Part shown: positions 35,219 to 43,982 of the stretch, one piece after another
Numbering within the stretch: the stretch's first letter is position 1
Layout: each line of letters starts with the position of its first letter
Source of the DNA: Tabrizicola_A sp965284335
GTDB taxonomy: Bacteria; Pseudomonadota; Alphaproteobacteria; Rhodobacterales; Rhodobacteraceae
Direction: 5' to 3' (one strand)
Assembly (NCBI RefSeq): GCF_965284335.1
Contig: NZ_OZ260076.1
Length of the DNA: 64,000 bases
The notes under the pieces: generated by a model
The model's input: the letters and a program-made list of their open reading frames with translations, nothing else
Databases searched by the model: none
What the model was told of the DNA's origin: nothing
Position numbers and translations under genes: made by a program

Positions 35219-35265
35219 TGGTAAAAAAATTTGTCCAATTATGACATTTCTTCGCCACCCGTCAA
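35219..35265 (-). promoter_or_regulatory. promoter and operator-like site of the TRAP permease genes
   Basis: On the minus strand TTGACG (35265-35260), a 16-bp spacer and CATAAT (35243-35238) form a good promoter. Immediately downstream, over the expected transcription start, lies TGGTAAA-AAAAT-TTGTCCA (plus-strand reading, 35219-35237). It shares the 7-5-7 layout of the takP operator with two mismatches in one arm. The remaining 35266-35504 interval shows no credible gene. Confidence 0.6.
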
Positions 35266-35504
35266 TAATTCTGTTGTGCGGCCAAGCCCGCCTGTGCGGG
35301 CCGGATCACATCCCATCGGTTGCGCCAAGGGGCGCGCCGGACTGTGACAGTCCCAAAAGGCTCGTGGCGCGGGGGCTTGCAGAAAGTCGCGCCGCTGGCG
35401 GTCAGCCGGGCCGGCTTTTGGGAAAGCCCCCACAGAAAAACGCAATCGCTTCGTCATAATCGGGCAGGCAGCGCGACACTGCGCCCTGGGGGTGCAGGCC
35501 CCGG

Positions 35505-36341
35505 TCAGTCACGGGTGATCCGCGCCTCGGGCAGGGCGATGCGGGCAACCTGTTCGGCAATCGGATCAACAGAGAGGGGGTGCAGTTCGGCGCGGTGCGA
35601 TGTCGGGTCGCCCATGGGCTGCCATTGGCCGCCCTTGTAGATTTCCAAGGCGTCAAACCCGGCCTTATAGCCCATCTTACGGCTGCCCGGCACCCAGTAG
35701 CCCAGGTAAACATAGGGCAATCCCGCCTCGCGGGCGATGGCGATATGGTCTAGAATGGCAAAGGTGCCAAGGCTGAGATCGGCCAGATCAGGATCGAAAA
35801 AGCTATAGACCATGCTCAGGCCGTCATCGAACACATCGGTCAGGCACACCGCGGTCAGTTGGCGGCCCCGCTCGCCCGAGGTGGGTGGGCGGGTGTATTC
35901 GATGACGCGGGTCTTGATCGGGGTTTCCTCGATCATGGCGGCGAATTCGAAAACATCCATATCGGCCATGCCGCCATCGGCGTGGCGGGCATCAAGATAG
36001 CGCCGAAAAAGCGCAAACTGCGCCTCGGTTGCCCAGGGGCTCGTGGCATTGCGGCGCAGATCTTGGGTGGCCTTCAAGACCCGCCGCTGGCTGCGGCTGG
36101 GCGTGAAATCGGCCACCCTTATGCGCGCCGACATGCAGCCCGAACATTCCGCGCAGGACGGGCGATACAGCACATTTTGGCTGCGACGAAAGCCCTGCTT
36201 TGACAGCGCGTCATTCAACCGCTGGGCCTGATCGCCTTGCAGGGCTGTGAACAACTTCCGTTCCATCCGGCCCTCAAGATAAGGGCAGGGCTGTGGGGCC
36301 GTCACATAAAACTGCGGCGCGATCGGAAGGGTGTGACGCAT
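35505..36341 (-). CDS. bpt: aspartate/glutamate leucyltransferase (Bpt; arginyltransferase family)
   Basis: Aminoacyl-tRNA-protein transferase that adds Leu to N-terminal Asp or Glu, marking proteins for ClpAP/ClpS degradation. The 278-aa product shows APQFYVTAPQPCPYLEGRMERKLFT, RRSQNVLYRPSCAECSGCMSARI (Cys cluster), DDGLSMVYSFFDPDL, and LPYVYLGYWVPGSRKMGYKA. ATG 36341 (MRHTLPIAPQF) is chosen over the upstream 36377. It is a single gene between the TRAP operon and a DUF2852 gene. Confidence 0.94.
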   Translation of the reverse strand: MRHTLPIAPQFYVTAPQPCPYLEGRMERKLFTALQGDQAQRLNDALSKQGFRRSQNVLYRPSCAECSGCMSARIRVADFTPSRSQRRVLKATQDLRRNATSPWATEAQFALFRRYLDARHADGGMADMDVFEFAAMIEETPIKTRVIEYTRPPTSGERGRQLTAVCLTDVFDDGLSMVYSFFDPDLADLSLGTFAILDHIAIAREAGLPYVYLGYWVPGSRKMGYKAGFDALEIYKGGQWQPMGDPTSHRAELHPLSVDPIAEQVARIALPEARITRD

Positions 36342-36410
36342 GGGAAGAACAAACCTGTTGCAACCTGACGTTACCAAGACCCGCCCGAGCCGCCAAGGAA
36401 AAGTTTTGTC

Positions 36411-36442
36411 AAAAGCCCCCCCGCGCTGAAAAGGCGGGGGGG
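36411..36442 (-). terminator. terminator downstream of the DUF2852 gene
   Basis: Seven C plus GC (36416-36424) pairs with GC plus seven G (36434-36442). TTTT follows on the minus strand (AAAA at 36411-36414). It lies 40 bp after the DUF2852 stop. Confidence 0.8.
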
Positions 36443-36481
36443 AATTTTGCAGCGGTGAAAGGGGTTGCGCGTGAGGCGAGA

Positions 36482-37018
36482 TCAGTATTCGCCGCTGCGC
36501 GGAGCCGGGTCTGTCAGCCGCGCGGCGCTGTCCATGCCGGGCTTGTCGTCATCGCGCGTCTCTGTGTCGCGAAGGCGGGCCTCTTTGGCGCGGTCGGCCA
36601 TGAAGGCGTCAAACTCGGACTTGTCCTTGGCATCGCGCAGGCGCTGCAAGAAGGCTTCAAAGGCGGTTTGCTCATCTTCCAGCCGCTTCAGCATTTCGGA
36701 TTTATAGCTGTCAAAGGCCGCGTTGCCGGAAGGCTGGGCCACGCGAAAGGCGGCAAACCCATTGCCTTGGCGGGCATGGCAGCGGGCGCGCCGGGGCTCG
36801 TGGCCGGTCATGGGGTCGGCGCTCCAGCGGTTGGTATAGGTGATATAGGCGACCAAAGCCAAGCCGATGGGCCAAAAGGCGATAAATCCCACGATCATGG
36901 CGGCAATCCAGGCTTTGCGACCTTTGCGGTCAAGCCAAGCCTCGGTGCGGCGCAGGATATTGGGGCGGCCGCCAAAGGCGGCGGATGGGGCGGTGGCGGG
37001 GGGATAGGTGGTGGTCAT
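36482..37018 (-). CDS. DUF2852 membrane protein
   Basis: The 178-aa product has a short Pro/Ala-rich N-terminus and one or two membrane helices (KAWIAAMIVGFIAFWPIGLALVAYITYTNRW, about residues 35-65). A long charged helical C-terminal region follows (SYKSEMLKRLEDEQTAFEAFLQRLRDAKDKSEFDAFMADR). This is the DUF2852 layout, widespread in alphaproteobacteria and of unknown function. ATG 37018 is preceded by AAAGGTAA. The promoter region contains ATGTAAAT and its inverse ATTTACAT 59 bp apart, a possible regulator pair. Confidence 0.85.
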   Translation of the reverse strand: MTTTYPPATAPSAAFGGRPNILRRTEAWLDRKGRKAWIAAMIVGFIAFWPIGLALVAYITYTNRWSADPMTGHEPRRARCHARQGNGFAAFRVAQPSGNAAFDSYKSEMLKRLEDEQTAFEAFLQRLRDAKDKSEFDAFMADRAKEARLRDTETRDDDKPGMDSAARLTDPAPRSGEY

Positions 37019-37169
37019 GGCGTTACCTTTACGGGTTAAAGTGGAATGTAAATATCCTTCACATTTGCAAGATGGTCCTGCCTGCCCCTGCAATCAAGGG
37101 CTGATGTTAAATAAATTTACATGTCCTGCCGAGTGCCGCACAGCCCTTTGATTTGATGGTGATATGTGT

Positions 37170-37640
37170 TCATTCAGTGGTGAAGTCGGCCCAGACCGCC
37201 CCAGACAGGCGGCACAGATCACTTGGGGCGCTGGCAAAGATGTGGCGCGGTGTGCCCGCGGCGGCCCAGACCAGATCAAAGCTTTGAAAACCGCGGTCCA
37301 TCCAGACGGGCAGGGCAGACAGATGGCCCAAGGGTGCCACGCCGCCGATGGCAAAGCCGGTGACGCGGCGCACCGTGGCGATATCGGCGCGGCCCAAAGC
37401 CTCGCCCGCAAGAGCGCTGGCGCGCGGCCCATCCACCTGTTGGCCGCCGCGCGTCAAGAAAAGATACAACTGGCCGCTTGTCCCCTGAAACAAGATCGAC
37501 TTGACGATTTGGTCGAGGCGGCAGCCAGCCGCTTCTGCGGCCTGCTGCGCGGTGCGGGTCTCTTCGGGCATCTCAATCGGATCAACGGCATGGCCGCCCG
37601 CGCGCAGGGCTGCGATCACGCGGGCAAGGGATTTGGACAT
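37170..37640 (-). CDS. YbaK/EbsC-type aminoacyl-tRNA deacylase
   Basis: The 156-aa stand-alone editing-domain protein clears mischarged tRNAs, typically Cys-tRNA-Pro or similar. Motifs are TRTAQQAAEAAGCRLDQIVKSILFQ (the conserved KT/KS Lys), LYLFLTRGGQQVD, RVTGFAIGGVAPLGH (G-x-x-P editing motif) and a final DLCRLSGAVWADF. ATG 37640 is the family start; the frame is open upstream only because it runs antisense to glnE. Substrate specificity cannot be read from the sequence. Confidence 0.9.
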   Translation of the reverse strand: MSKSLARVIAALRAGGHAVDPIEMPEETRTAQQAAEAAGCRLDQIVKSILFQGTSGQLYLFLTRGGQQVDGPRASALAGEALGRADIATVRRVTGFAIGGVAPLGHLSALPVWMDRGFQSFDLVWAAAGTPRHIFASAPSDLCRLSGAVWADFTTE

Positions 37641-37718
37641 CGGCACCTCCGTTTCGCGCAATCCTGCCGCGCCAGATGTTGCGGGGCAAGCCCCGCCTTT
37701 GGCCGATGCACGCCGCTC

Positions 37719-37797
37719 CAGCCGACGAGCCGCCGTAGGCGGACGAGGAGGCCCCCCTTGTGCGCGCGCGTCGTCGCCTTCGGCGCTCCTTGCAGTT
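37719..37797. repeat. CTCCTCGTCG-family repeat between ybaK-like gene and glnE
   Basis: CCGACGAGCCGCCGTAGGC, GGACGAGGAG, then TCGTCGCCTTCGGCGCTCC in the opposite sense. A degenerate copy of the inverted repeat at 32785-32847, occupying the divergent intergenic region 33 bp before glnE. Confidence 0.55.
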
Positions 37798-37829
37798 GAC
37801 CCCGCGCGCAGCCCGGGCAAGATACTGCC

Positions 37830-40604
37830 ATGACACAGCCCTTCGCCGCCCGCCTGATCCGCCAGCCGATCCCCTATGATCCCGGTCCCGCCGCCGAGAT
37901 TGCGGCCGAGTTCTCTGATCTCACGCCCGATCTGCGGGGGCTTTTGTCGGCCACAGCCGGTTGCAGCCCCTATTTGCAAGATCTCATGCGATCCGAGGCC
38001 CATTGGCTGCGCGCCGCGCTGCATGAGGCCCCAGAAACGGTCTTTGCCGGTTTGATGGCGGGGCTGGGCGAGATCCCGGTGGATGATCTGGGCCGCGCCC
38101 TGCGCGAGGCCAAGCGCCGCGCCGCAGTTTTGACCGCTCTCGCTGATCTTGGCGGCGTCTGGCCCACCATGCGGGTGACGCAGGCCCTGACCGATCTGGC
38201 CGATCACGCGGTGGATCTGTGCCTGAAACGGCTGGTGGCCGAGGAAATCCGCCGGGGCAAATTGCCCGGCGCCAACCCCGATGATGCGATGACCGCAGGG
38301 GGCATGTTTGCGCTTGCCATGGGCAAGATGGGGGCGGGAGAGCTGAACTATTCCTCGGACATCGATCTGATTTGCCTTTTCGATCAAGACCGTTATCCGG
38401 ACGACTGGCAAGAGGCCCGCGCCGCCTTTATCCGCGTCACCCGCAAGATGACGGCGCTGCTCAGTGACACCATGGCGGGCGGCTATGTGTTTCGCACCGA
38501 TTTGCGGCTGCGGCCTGATGCCTCGGTCACGCCGGTGTGCCTGTCGATGGCCGCCGCCTATAGTTATTACGAGGCCGAGGGTCGCACATGGGAACGCGCC
38601 GCCTATATCAAGGCGCGGCCCTGTGGTGGCGATCTGGCGGCGGGCGCGCGGTTTCTTAAATCGCTGACCCCGTTTGTCTGGCGCAAGCATCTGGATTTTG
38701 CCGCCATCCAAGACGCCCATGACATGCGCCTGCGCATCCGCGAGCATCGCGGTTTGAACGGACGCCTCACGGTCGAGGGGCATAACATGAAGCTTGGCCA
38801 AGGCGGCATTCGCGAGATTGAGTTTTTCACCCAGACCCGGCAGTTGATCGCCGGGGGCCGCGACCCCGAGCTGCGCGACCGCAGCACGCTGGGCGGGCTT
38901 CAGGCGCTGGCCGCGAAAGACTGGCTGCCGCAGGCGGTGGCGGATGAGTTGACAGATCTTTACCTTGCCCATCGCGAGGTGGAGCACCGGCTGCAAATGG
39001 TGCGTGATGAGCAGACCCATACCATGCCCACGACCCCCGAAGGCGTGGCGCGCATTGCGGCCTTTTGTGGCCAATCCGAACCCGCATTCCGCGCGGGCCT
39101 TCTGGACCGGCTGCAAGCCACAGACCGGCTGACCGAGGGCTTTTTTGCCCCGACCGAGGTGGAAGATGGCCCCGAACTGTCCGACCACGCCCGCGCGATT
39201 GTCGAGGGCTGGTCAAGTTATCCCTGCCTGCGCTCGGATCGGGCGCAAGCCATCTTTCGCCGTCTGCGCCCGGTCTTGCTCAAACGCCTGACCCGTGCTG
39301 CCAACCCTGATGAGGCGCTGGTGGCTTTGGATGGGTTCCTTTCGGGCCTGCCCTCGGGGGTGCAGATCTTTTCGCTGTTCGAGGCCAATCCTTCGCTTGT
39401 CGATCTGATCATCGACATTGCCGCCACAGCACCTGCGCTGGCGCGCTATCTGGCGCGCAATGCCCGGGTGCTGGATGGGGTGATCGGCGGGTCATTCTTT
39501 GCCCCTTGGCCCGGCATGGCCAGTCTTGCCGCCGATTTGGGCGCTAAATTGGCCGATATCCCCGATTACGAGCGCAAGCTTGATGCGGCGCGGGCTTGGA
39601 TGAAGGAGTGGCATTTCCGTGTGGGCGTGCATCATTTGCGCGCTGTGATCGACGGGTTTGAGGCGGGCAAAAGCTATGCCGATCTGGCCGAGGCGGTGAT
39701 TGCCGCGCTATGGCCGGTGGTGACGGAGGAATTTGGTCGCAAACATGGGCCGATGCCGGGGCGGGGCGCGGTGGTGCTGGGCATGGGCAGCCTTGGCGCG
39801 GGGCGGTTGAACTCCGGTTCAGACCTTGATCTGATCCTCATCTATGATGCGGCTGGGGTGGAAACATCCGATGGCCCGCGCCCCTTGGCCGCGCGGCCCT
39901 ATTATGCCCGCCTAACCCAAGCGATGGTCACCGCACTTTCGGCCCAAACCGCTGAAGGGCGGCTTTATGAGGTGGATGTGCGCCTGCGCCCTTCGGGGCG
40001 TCAAGGGCCTGTGGCGACGGCCATCGACTCCTTTCGCACCTATCAGCATTCTGAGGCCTGGACATGGGAACATCTTGCCCTGACCCGCGCGCGGGTTTTG
40101 GCCGGTGATCCCGGTCTTGCCGCCGAGGTTGAGGCGTTCCGCCGCGAGGTGCTGGCGGCCAAGGGGCAGGGGGCCAGCGTGCTGGCCGATGTCGCCGACA
40201 TGCGCCGCCGTCTGGCCGAGGCCAAGCCGGGTGCAGGGGGGTGGGATGCCAAATTCGGCCCCGGTCGGCTGATGGATATTGAGCTTTTGGCGCAAACCTT
40301 GGCCTTGCAAGCGGCGCTGCCTGCCCGTCAGGTCGAGCGCCAGATCAGCCTTGGCGCAAAGCGGCACAATATGTCGCAATCCGATCAGGATGCGCTCTTG
40401 GATGCCTATAGGCTGTGCTGGCGGCTGCATTGCGCGGCCCGGCTTTTGACCGACCGTCCGCTTTCACCCGATGCTTTGGGCGAAGGCGGGCAGGCGTTCT
40501 TGTTGCGGGAATGCGGGGCAGAGACGGCGGCGGCGCTGACAGATCGTGTGACAACGGCAACGGCCCTTGCCGAAAGGGTCTTGAACGCCCACTTGCGGGG
40601 ATAA
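37830..40604 (+). CDS. glnE: bifunctional glutamine synthetase adenylyltransferase/deadenylase
   Basis: Modifies glutamine synthetase on a Tyr in response to PII state, switching its activity. The 924-aa product has two nucleotidyltransferase domains. The N-terminal deadenylylating one has MGAGELNYSSDIDLICLFD (about residues 168-185). The C-terminal adenylylating one has LGAGRLNSGSDLDLILIYD (about residues 655-673). Regulatory helical regions lie between (GHNMKLGQGGIREIEFFTQ, EHRLQMVRDEQTH). Length is close to E. coli GlnE. A small gene of unknown function follows by 19 bp. Confidence 0.96.
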   Translation: MTQPFAARLIRQPIPYDPGPAAEIAAEFSDLTPDLRGLLSATAGCSPYLQDLMRSEAHWLRAALHEAPETVFAGLMAGLGEIPVDDLGRALREAKRRAAVLTALADLGGVWPTMRVTQALTDLADHAVDLCLKRLVAEEIRRGKLPGANPDDAMTAGGMFALAMGKMGAGELNYSSDIDLICLFDQDRYPDDWQEARAAFIRVTRKMTALLSDTMAGGYVFRTDLRLRPDASVTPVCLSMAAAYSYYEAEGRTWERAAYIKARPCGGDLAAGARFLKSLTPFVWRKHLDFAAIQDAHDMRLRIREHRGLNGRLTVEGHNMKLGQGGIREIEFFTQTRQLIAGGRDPELRDRSTLGGLQALAAKDWLPQAVADELTDLYLAHREVEHRLQMVRDEQTHTMPTTPEGVARIAAFCGQSEPAFRAGLLDRLQATDRLTEGFFAPTEVEDGPELSDHARAIVEGWSSYPCLRSDRAQAIFRRLRPVLLKRLTRAANPDEALVALDGFLSGLPSGVQIFSLFEANPSLVDLIIDIAATAPALARYLARNARVLDGVIGGSFFAPWPGMASLAADLGAKLADIPDYERKLDAARAWMKEWHFRVGVHHLRAVIDGFEAGKSYADLAEAVIAALWPVVTEEFGRKHGPMPGRGAVVLGMGSLGAGRLNSGSDLDLILIYDAAGVETSDGPRPLAARPYYARLTQAMVTALSAQTAEGRLYEVDVRLRPSGRQGPVATAIDSFRTYQHSEAWTWEHLALTRARVLAGDPGLAAEVEAFRREVLAAKGQGASVLADVADMRRRLAEAKPGAGGWDAKFGPGRLMDIELLAQTLALQAALPARQVERQISLGAKRHNMSQSDQDALLDAYRLCWRLHCAARLLTDRPLSPDALGEGGQAFLLRECGAETAAALTDRVTTATALAERVLNAHLRG

Positions 40605-40623
40605 GGCCATGGGGAGACGCGTG

Positions 40624-40893
40624 ATGGAGCTGTCAAAAGCCGATCCAAAGGGTCTGGTGCGCGAAAGCTATCGGATCGACGGCATCACCTTGGAAGAGTG
40701 TCGGTCAATCTTTATCGATTGGGCGCTGTCGGTGCCGGTCGATGTCGACACCGCCGAGGCCCTGCGCAGCCTTTTGGCGCATTACATTCCCGGCAATGAA
40801 ACCCACCCGATGACAGGCGTCCTGACCGAGGCGCTGGTTGCCCCCGCCGCGCCACGGCGTAAGGGCGGCCGTATGGGGCGGCTGGGGGCTTGA
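40624..40893 (+). CDS. small conserved-looking hypothetical protein, 89 aa
   Basis: ATG 40624 follows GGGGAGA at a good distance; in-frame starts at 40609 and 40621 are alternatives. The soluble 89-aa product reads LVRESYRIDGITLEECRSIFIDWALSV, then DTAEALRSLLAHYIPGNETHPMTGVL, and ends in a basic tail (APRRKGGRMGRLGA). I do not recognise a named family. It is tightly downstream of glnE, and a terminator follows, so it is probably in the glnE transcript. Confidence 0.75.
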   Translation: MELSKADPKGLVRESYRIDGITLEECRSIFIDWALSVPVDVDTAEALRSLLAHYIPGNETHPMTGVLTEALVAPAAPRRKGGRMGRLGA

Positions 40894-40896
40894 TCG

Positions 40897-40920
40897 GGAG
40901 GGGGGCAGATTGCCCCCTCC
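40897..40920 (+). terminator. hairpin after the glnE-hypothetical unit
   Basis: GGAGGGGGGCA pairs with TGCCCCCTCC around a 3-nt loop, 4 bp after the stop. TT but no long T-run follows. A second hairpin, GTGGGGT/ACCCCAC (40964-40980), lies beside the convergent eda stop. Confidence 0.6.
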
Positions 40921-40986
40921 TTGCGGGTTTGGTCACCTGTCAGGTGCGCCCGGGCCGCCGGAGGTGGGGTGGAACCCCACCATACG

Positions 40987-41628
40987 TCAGCCTCGCAACG
41001 CAGCTGCTTCGCGGGCGAGCGCCGTGATCCCGGCCCAGTCGCCTGCCGCCATCTTGTCTCTTGGGCAGACCCATGAGCCGCCGACGCACAGGATGTTCGA
41101 TAGCACGAGATAATCGCGGGCATTCTTCAGGCTGATGCCGCCAGTGGGGCAAAAACTGACCTGCGGGATGGGCGCGCCGATGGATTTCAGATAGCTGGCT
41201 CCACCGGCCTGCTCTGCCGGGAAAAACTTTTGCACCGTATACCCGCGCTCCAAAAGCGCCATGATTTCGCTGGCAGTTGCCGCGCCGGGCAACAGCGGCA
41301 GATCATGCTCGGCGCAGGCGTCCAACAGCCGATCCGTCGCGCCGGGTGAGACGCCAAACATCGCCCCCGCCGCCTTGGCTGCCTTGACATCGGCGGGCGT
41401 CAGCAGCGTGCCCGCCCCAACCACGCCGCCGGCCACATCTGCCATGGCGCGGATCGCCTCCAGCGCGGCCGGGGTGCGCAGCGTGACTTCAAGCACGGGT
41501 AAGCCGCCTGCCACCAAAGCCCGCGCAAGGGGGGCGGCATGGGCCAGATCATCGACCACGATCACCGGCACCACCGGGGCAAGGCGGCAATATTCGGCGG
41601 CTTTAAGGGATTGCTCGGCGGGGGTCAT
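40987..41628 (-). CDS. eda: 2-dehydro-3-deoxy-phosphogluconate aldolase (KDPG aldolase)
   Basis: Class I aldolase of the Entner-Doudoroff pathway, cleaving KDPG to pyruvate and glyceraldehyde 3-phosphate. The 213-aa product has the base motif LEVTLRT (Glu47), the Schiff-base Lys134 in VQKFFPAEQAGG, and FCPTGGISLKNARDYL for phosphate binding. It lies downstream of edd on the same strand, separated by 159 bp that hold an inverted repeat. Confidence 0.96.
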   Translation of the reverse strand: MTPAEQSLKAAEYCRLAPVVPVIVVDDLAHAAPLARALVAGGLPVLEVTLRTPAALEAIRAMADVAGGVVGAGTLLTPADVKAAKAAGAMFGVSPGATDRLLDACAEHDLPLLPGAATASEIMALLERGYTVQKFFPAEQAGGASYLKSIGAPIPQVSFCPTGGISLKNARDYLVLSNILCVGGSWVCPRDKMAAGDWAGITALAREAAALRG

Positions 41629-41672
41629 GGGCTTTGTCCTTGTGACGATGGATCTGTGTCAGGCGTTGGATG

Positions 41673-41757
41673 GCTCCGGCGGGAGTATTTGGCGAAGGGC
41701 AAGACCCGGGCGCGCGGCCTTGTGATTTGCCCTTCTTGAAATACTCCCGCCGGAGGC
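41673..41757. repeat. inverted repeat with GGGAGTATTT arms between edd and eda
   Basis: GCTCCGGCGGGAGTATTT (41673-41690) and AAATACTCCCGCCGGAGGC (41739-41757) are inverted copies, each flanked by a related GAAGGGCAA word. The GGGnTATTT core matches the elements before trmFO and ilvN. It would fold in edd-eda mRNA and could modulate eda expression. Confidence 0.7.
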
Positions 41758-41787
41758 GAAGGCCGGGGCAGGGCGCGCGGCCAAGGG

Positions 41788-43590
41788 TCAGAGCACCACC
41801 GCCGCGCCGGTCTCGGCTGGGCCGACGCTGCGGCGGAAGGTTTCAAACAACTCCCGCCCGATGCCATGGGCATTGGCCGACAAGTCCGGGCGAACCGGGC
41901 TGCGGGCGGCAAGATCGGCCTTGACCTCGAGCGTGCCGGTGACCGCGTCGAGCCGGATCACATCGCCGTCGCGGATCAGGGCGAGCGGGCCGCCGCAGGC
42001 CGCCTCGGGCGAAACATGGATCGCCGCCGGGACCTTGCCCGAGGCCCCCGACATCCGCCCGTCGGTCACGAGCGCCACCTTCAGCCCGCGATCTTGCAGC
42101 ACTGTCAGCATCGGGGTGAGCGAGTGGAGTTCGGGCATTCCATTGGCCTGCGGGCCCTGAAAGCGCACGACGACCACGGTATCTTGGGTGAATTCCCCCG
42201 CCTTGAAGGCGGCCTTTACCGCCTCTTGATCATGGAAAATGCGTGCCGGCGCTTCGATCACATGGCGTTCGGGGGCCACAGCCGAGACCTTGATCACCCC
42301 GCGCCCCAGATTGCCCGTAAGCTGGCGCAGGCCGCCGGTGGGCTGGAACGGGTCAGAGGCGGGGCGCAGGATCTTGTCGTTCAGGCTGGCCTTCGGCCCT
42401 TCGGTCCAGATCAGGCGGCCTGCGTCAAGCTTGGGCTCTTGGCGATAGGCGGCGAGCCCGTCGCCGGCCACGGTCTTGGCATCGGGGTGCAGGAGCCCTG
42501 CATCAAGGAGTTGCCCGATCAGGAATTGCAGCCCGCCTGCGGCGTGGAAATGGTTCACATCTGCCAGACCGTTCGGATAGACCTTGGCCATCAAGGGCAC
42601 GGCGGCCGAGAGATCGTCGAAATCGGCAAGATCAAGGATCACCCCCGCCGCCCGCGCCATGGCGGGCAGATGCAGCACGAGGTTGGTGGACCCCCCCGTC
42701 GCCATCAGCCCGACGATGCCATTGACGAAGGCGCGCTCGTCGAGGATCTCGCCTGCCGGGCGGTAGTCATTGCCCAATGCGGTGATTTCGGCAGCCCGGC
42801 GCACCGCTTGCAGCGTCAGCGCTTCGCGCAAGGGGGTGCCGGGGTTGACGAAAGAGGCGCCGGGCAGGTGCAGGCCCATGAACTCCATCAGCATCTGGTT
42901 GGTATTGGCCGTGCCGTAGAAGGTGCAGGTGCCAGGGCCGTGATAGCTGGCCATCTCGGCCGCCATCAGCTCGGCCCGCGTGGCCTTGCCCTCGGCGTAA
43001 AGGTTGCGCACCCGGGCCTTTTCGTCATTGGGCAGGCCCGAGGTCATGGGGCCGGCGGGCACAAAGATTGCCGGGACATGGCCAAAGGTGGCCGCCGCCA
43101 TGATGAGGCCGGGCACGATCTTGTCGCAGACGCCGAGATAAAGGCTTGCGTCAAAGGTGTTGTGGCTCATCGCCACCCCGGCGGCGAGGGCAATCACGTC
43201 GCGCGAGAAAAGCGAAAGCTCCATCCCCGGCTGGCCTTGGGTCACCCCGTCGCACATGGCGGGAACCCCGCCCGCCACTTGGGCGGTTGCCCCGGCCTCG
43301 CGCGCGGCGGCGCGGATCAGTTTGGGGTAATCCTCGAACGGCTGATGGGCCGAGAGCATGTCGTTATAGGCGGTGACGATGCCGATGTTCGGGGCGCGGC
43401 CCTCGGCGAGGGTCGTCTTTTGCGCCCCCATGGCGGCATAGGCATGGGCCTGATTGCCACAAGCCAGATGCCCGCGCGCAGGCCCTGCGCGCCCCGCAGC
43501 GGCGATCCGGGCAAGATAGGTGCTGCGGCTGGCCTCGGACCGGGCACGGATGCGGTCGGTGACGCGTGCGATGGTGGGATGAAGCGACAT
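41788..43590 (-). CDS. edd: phosphogluconate dehydratase
   Basis: Iron-sulfur dehydratase of the IlvD/Edd family that makes KDPG from 6-phosphogluconate. The 600-aa product has cluster-ligand motifs GGVPAMCDGVTQGQPGMELS and LYLGVCDKIVPGLIMAA, plus GTCTFYGTANTNQMLMEFMG, ATGGSTNLVLHLPAMARAAG and RMSGASGKVPAAIHVSPEA. ATG 43590 is preceded by GAGGGG and matches family starts; the open frame upstream to 43695 runs through an operator. Cotranscribed with eda. Confidence 0.95.
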   Translation of the reverse strand: MSLHPTIARVTDRIRARSEASRSTYLARIAAAGRAGPARGHLACGNQAHAYAAMGAQKTTLAEGRAPNIGIVTAYNDMLSAHQPFEDYPKLIRAAAREAGATAQVAGGVPAMCDGVTQGQPGMELSLFSRDVIALAAGVAMSHNTFDASLYLGVCDKIVPGLIMAAATFGHVPAIFVPAGPMTSGLPNDEKARVRNLYAEGKATRAELMAAEMASYHGPGTCTFYGTANTNQMLMEFMGLHLPGASFVNPGTPLREALTLQAVRRAAEITALGNDYRPAGEILDERAFVNGIVGLMATGGSTNLVLHLPAMARAAGVILDLADFDDLSAAVPLMAKVYPNGLADVNHFHAAGGLQFLIGQLLDAGLLHPDAKTVAGDGLAAYRQEPKLDAGRLIWTEGPKASLNDKILRPASDPFQPTGGLRQLTGNLGRGVIKVSAVAPERHVIEAPARIFHDQEAVKAAFKAGEFTQDTVVVVRFQGPQANGMPELHSLTPMLTVLQDRGLKVALVTDGRMSGASGKVPAAIHVSPEAACGGPLALIRDGDVIRLDAVTGTLEVKADLAARSPVRPDLSANAHGIGRELFETFRRSVGPAETGAAVVL

Positions 43591-43649
43591 GGCCCCTCGC
43601 TGATTGGCGCTGACATGGTGCGGCCTGCCGCGCGGGCAGGATGTTTGGC

Positions 43650-43694
43650 GGGTGGTATCACATCGGGTGGTATCACATAATGTTAGCGCTAACA
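43650..43694 (-). promoter_or_regulatory. LacI-type operator and 15-bp direct repeats upstream of edd-eda
   Basis: TGTTAGCGCTAACA (43681-43694) is a perfect 14-bp palindrome with the central CG typical of LacI/GntR-type sugar repressors, 91 bp before the edd ATG. Next to it GGGTGGTATCACAT occurs twice in tandem (43650-43663, 43665-43678). Together they mark a regulated promoter for the Entner-Doudoroff operon. The regulator gene is not in the window. The rest of 43695-43982 shows no credible gene. Confidence 0.65.
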
Positions 43695-43982
43695 AGCGGA
43701 GTTGCTACGCCGTCATCTTCAAGACGCGCGTTAGATTGCTGTAATTGGCCTCGCCGTCGATCATGGTCGGATCGCACGCCATCGGCAAGGGGCTCGGGGG
43801 CGCGGTGATCCGGGGATTGGGGCAGGCCCGGGCGTGCTGCGATGGCTGAAATCGAGAAAATTCCCTGAAAATGCGCGCGAACGGGCGCAAACCGGCCACA
43901 TTCCCCCTGCATCACATCTTTCAGGCGCCCGCGAGCCTGCCGCAATGCAAGCGACGCGGAGTTTTGCGAGAAGGAATTGAAC

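Noticed and set aside
35239..35457. 72-codon minus-strand frame upstream of the TRAP small permease gene
   Set aside because: No ribosome binding site or domain; it runs through the predicted promoter.
37641..39188. N-terminal extension of the YbaK-like frame, making a 672-aa protein
   Set aside because: It is antisense to glnE; the 156-aa C-terminal part alone matches the family and has its own start.
41866..43680. 604-codon open frame on the + strand opposite edd
   Set aside because: It is antisense to a full-length, motif-complete phosphogluconate dehydratase; its composition (His/Gly/Arg-rich, no recognisable domain) is typical of GC-rich shadow frames.
43705..43899. 64-codon minus-strand frame upstream of edd
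   Set aside because: No recognisable domain and no ribosome binding site; it ends beside the edd operator. A decayed gene cannot be excluded.
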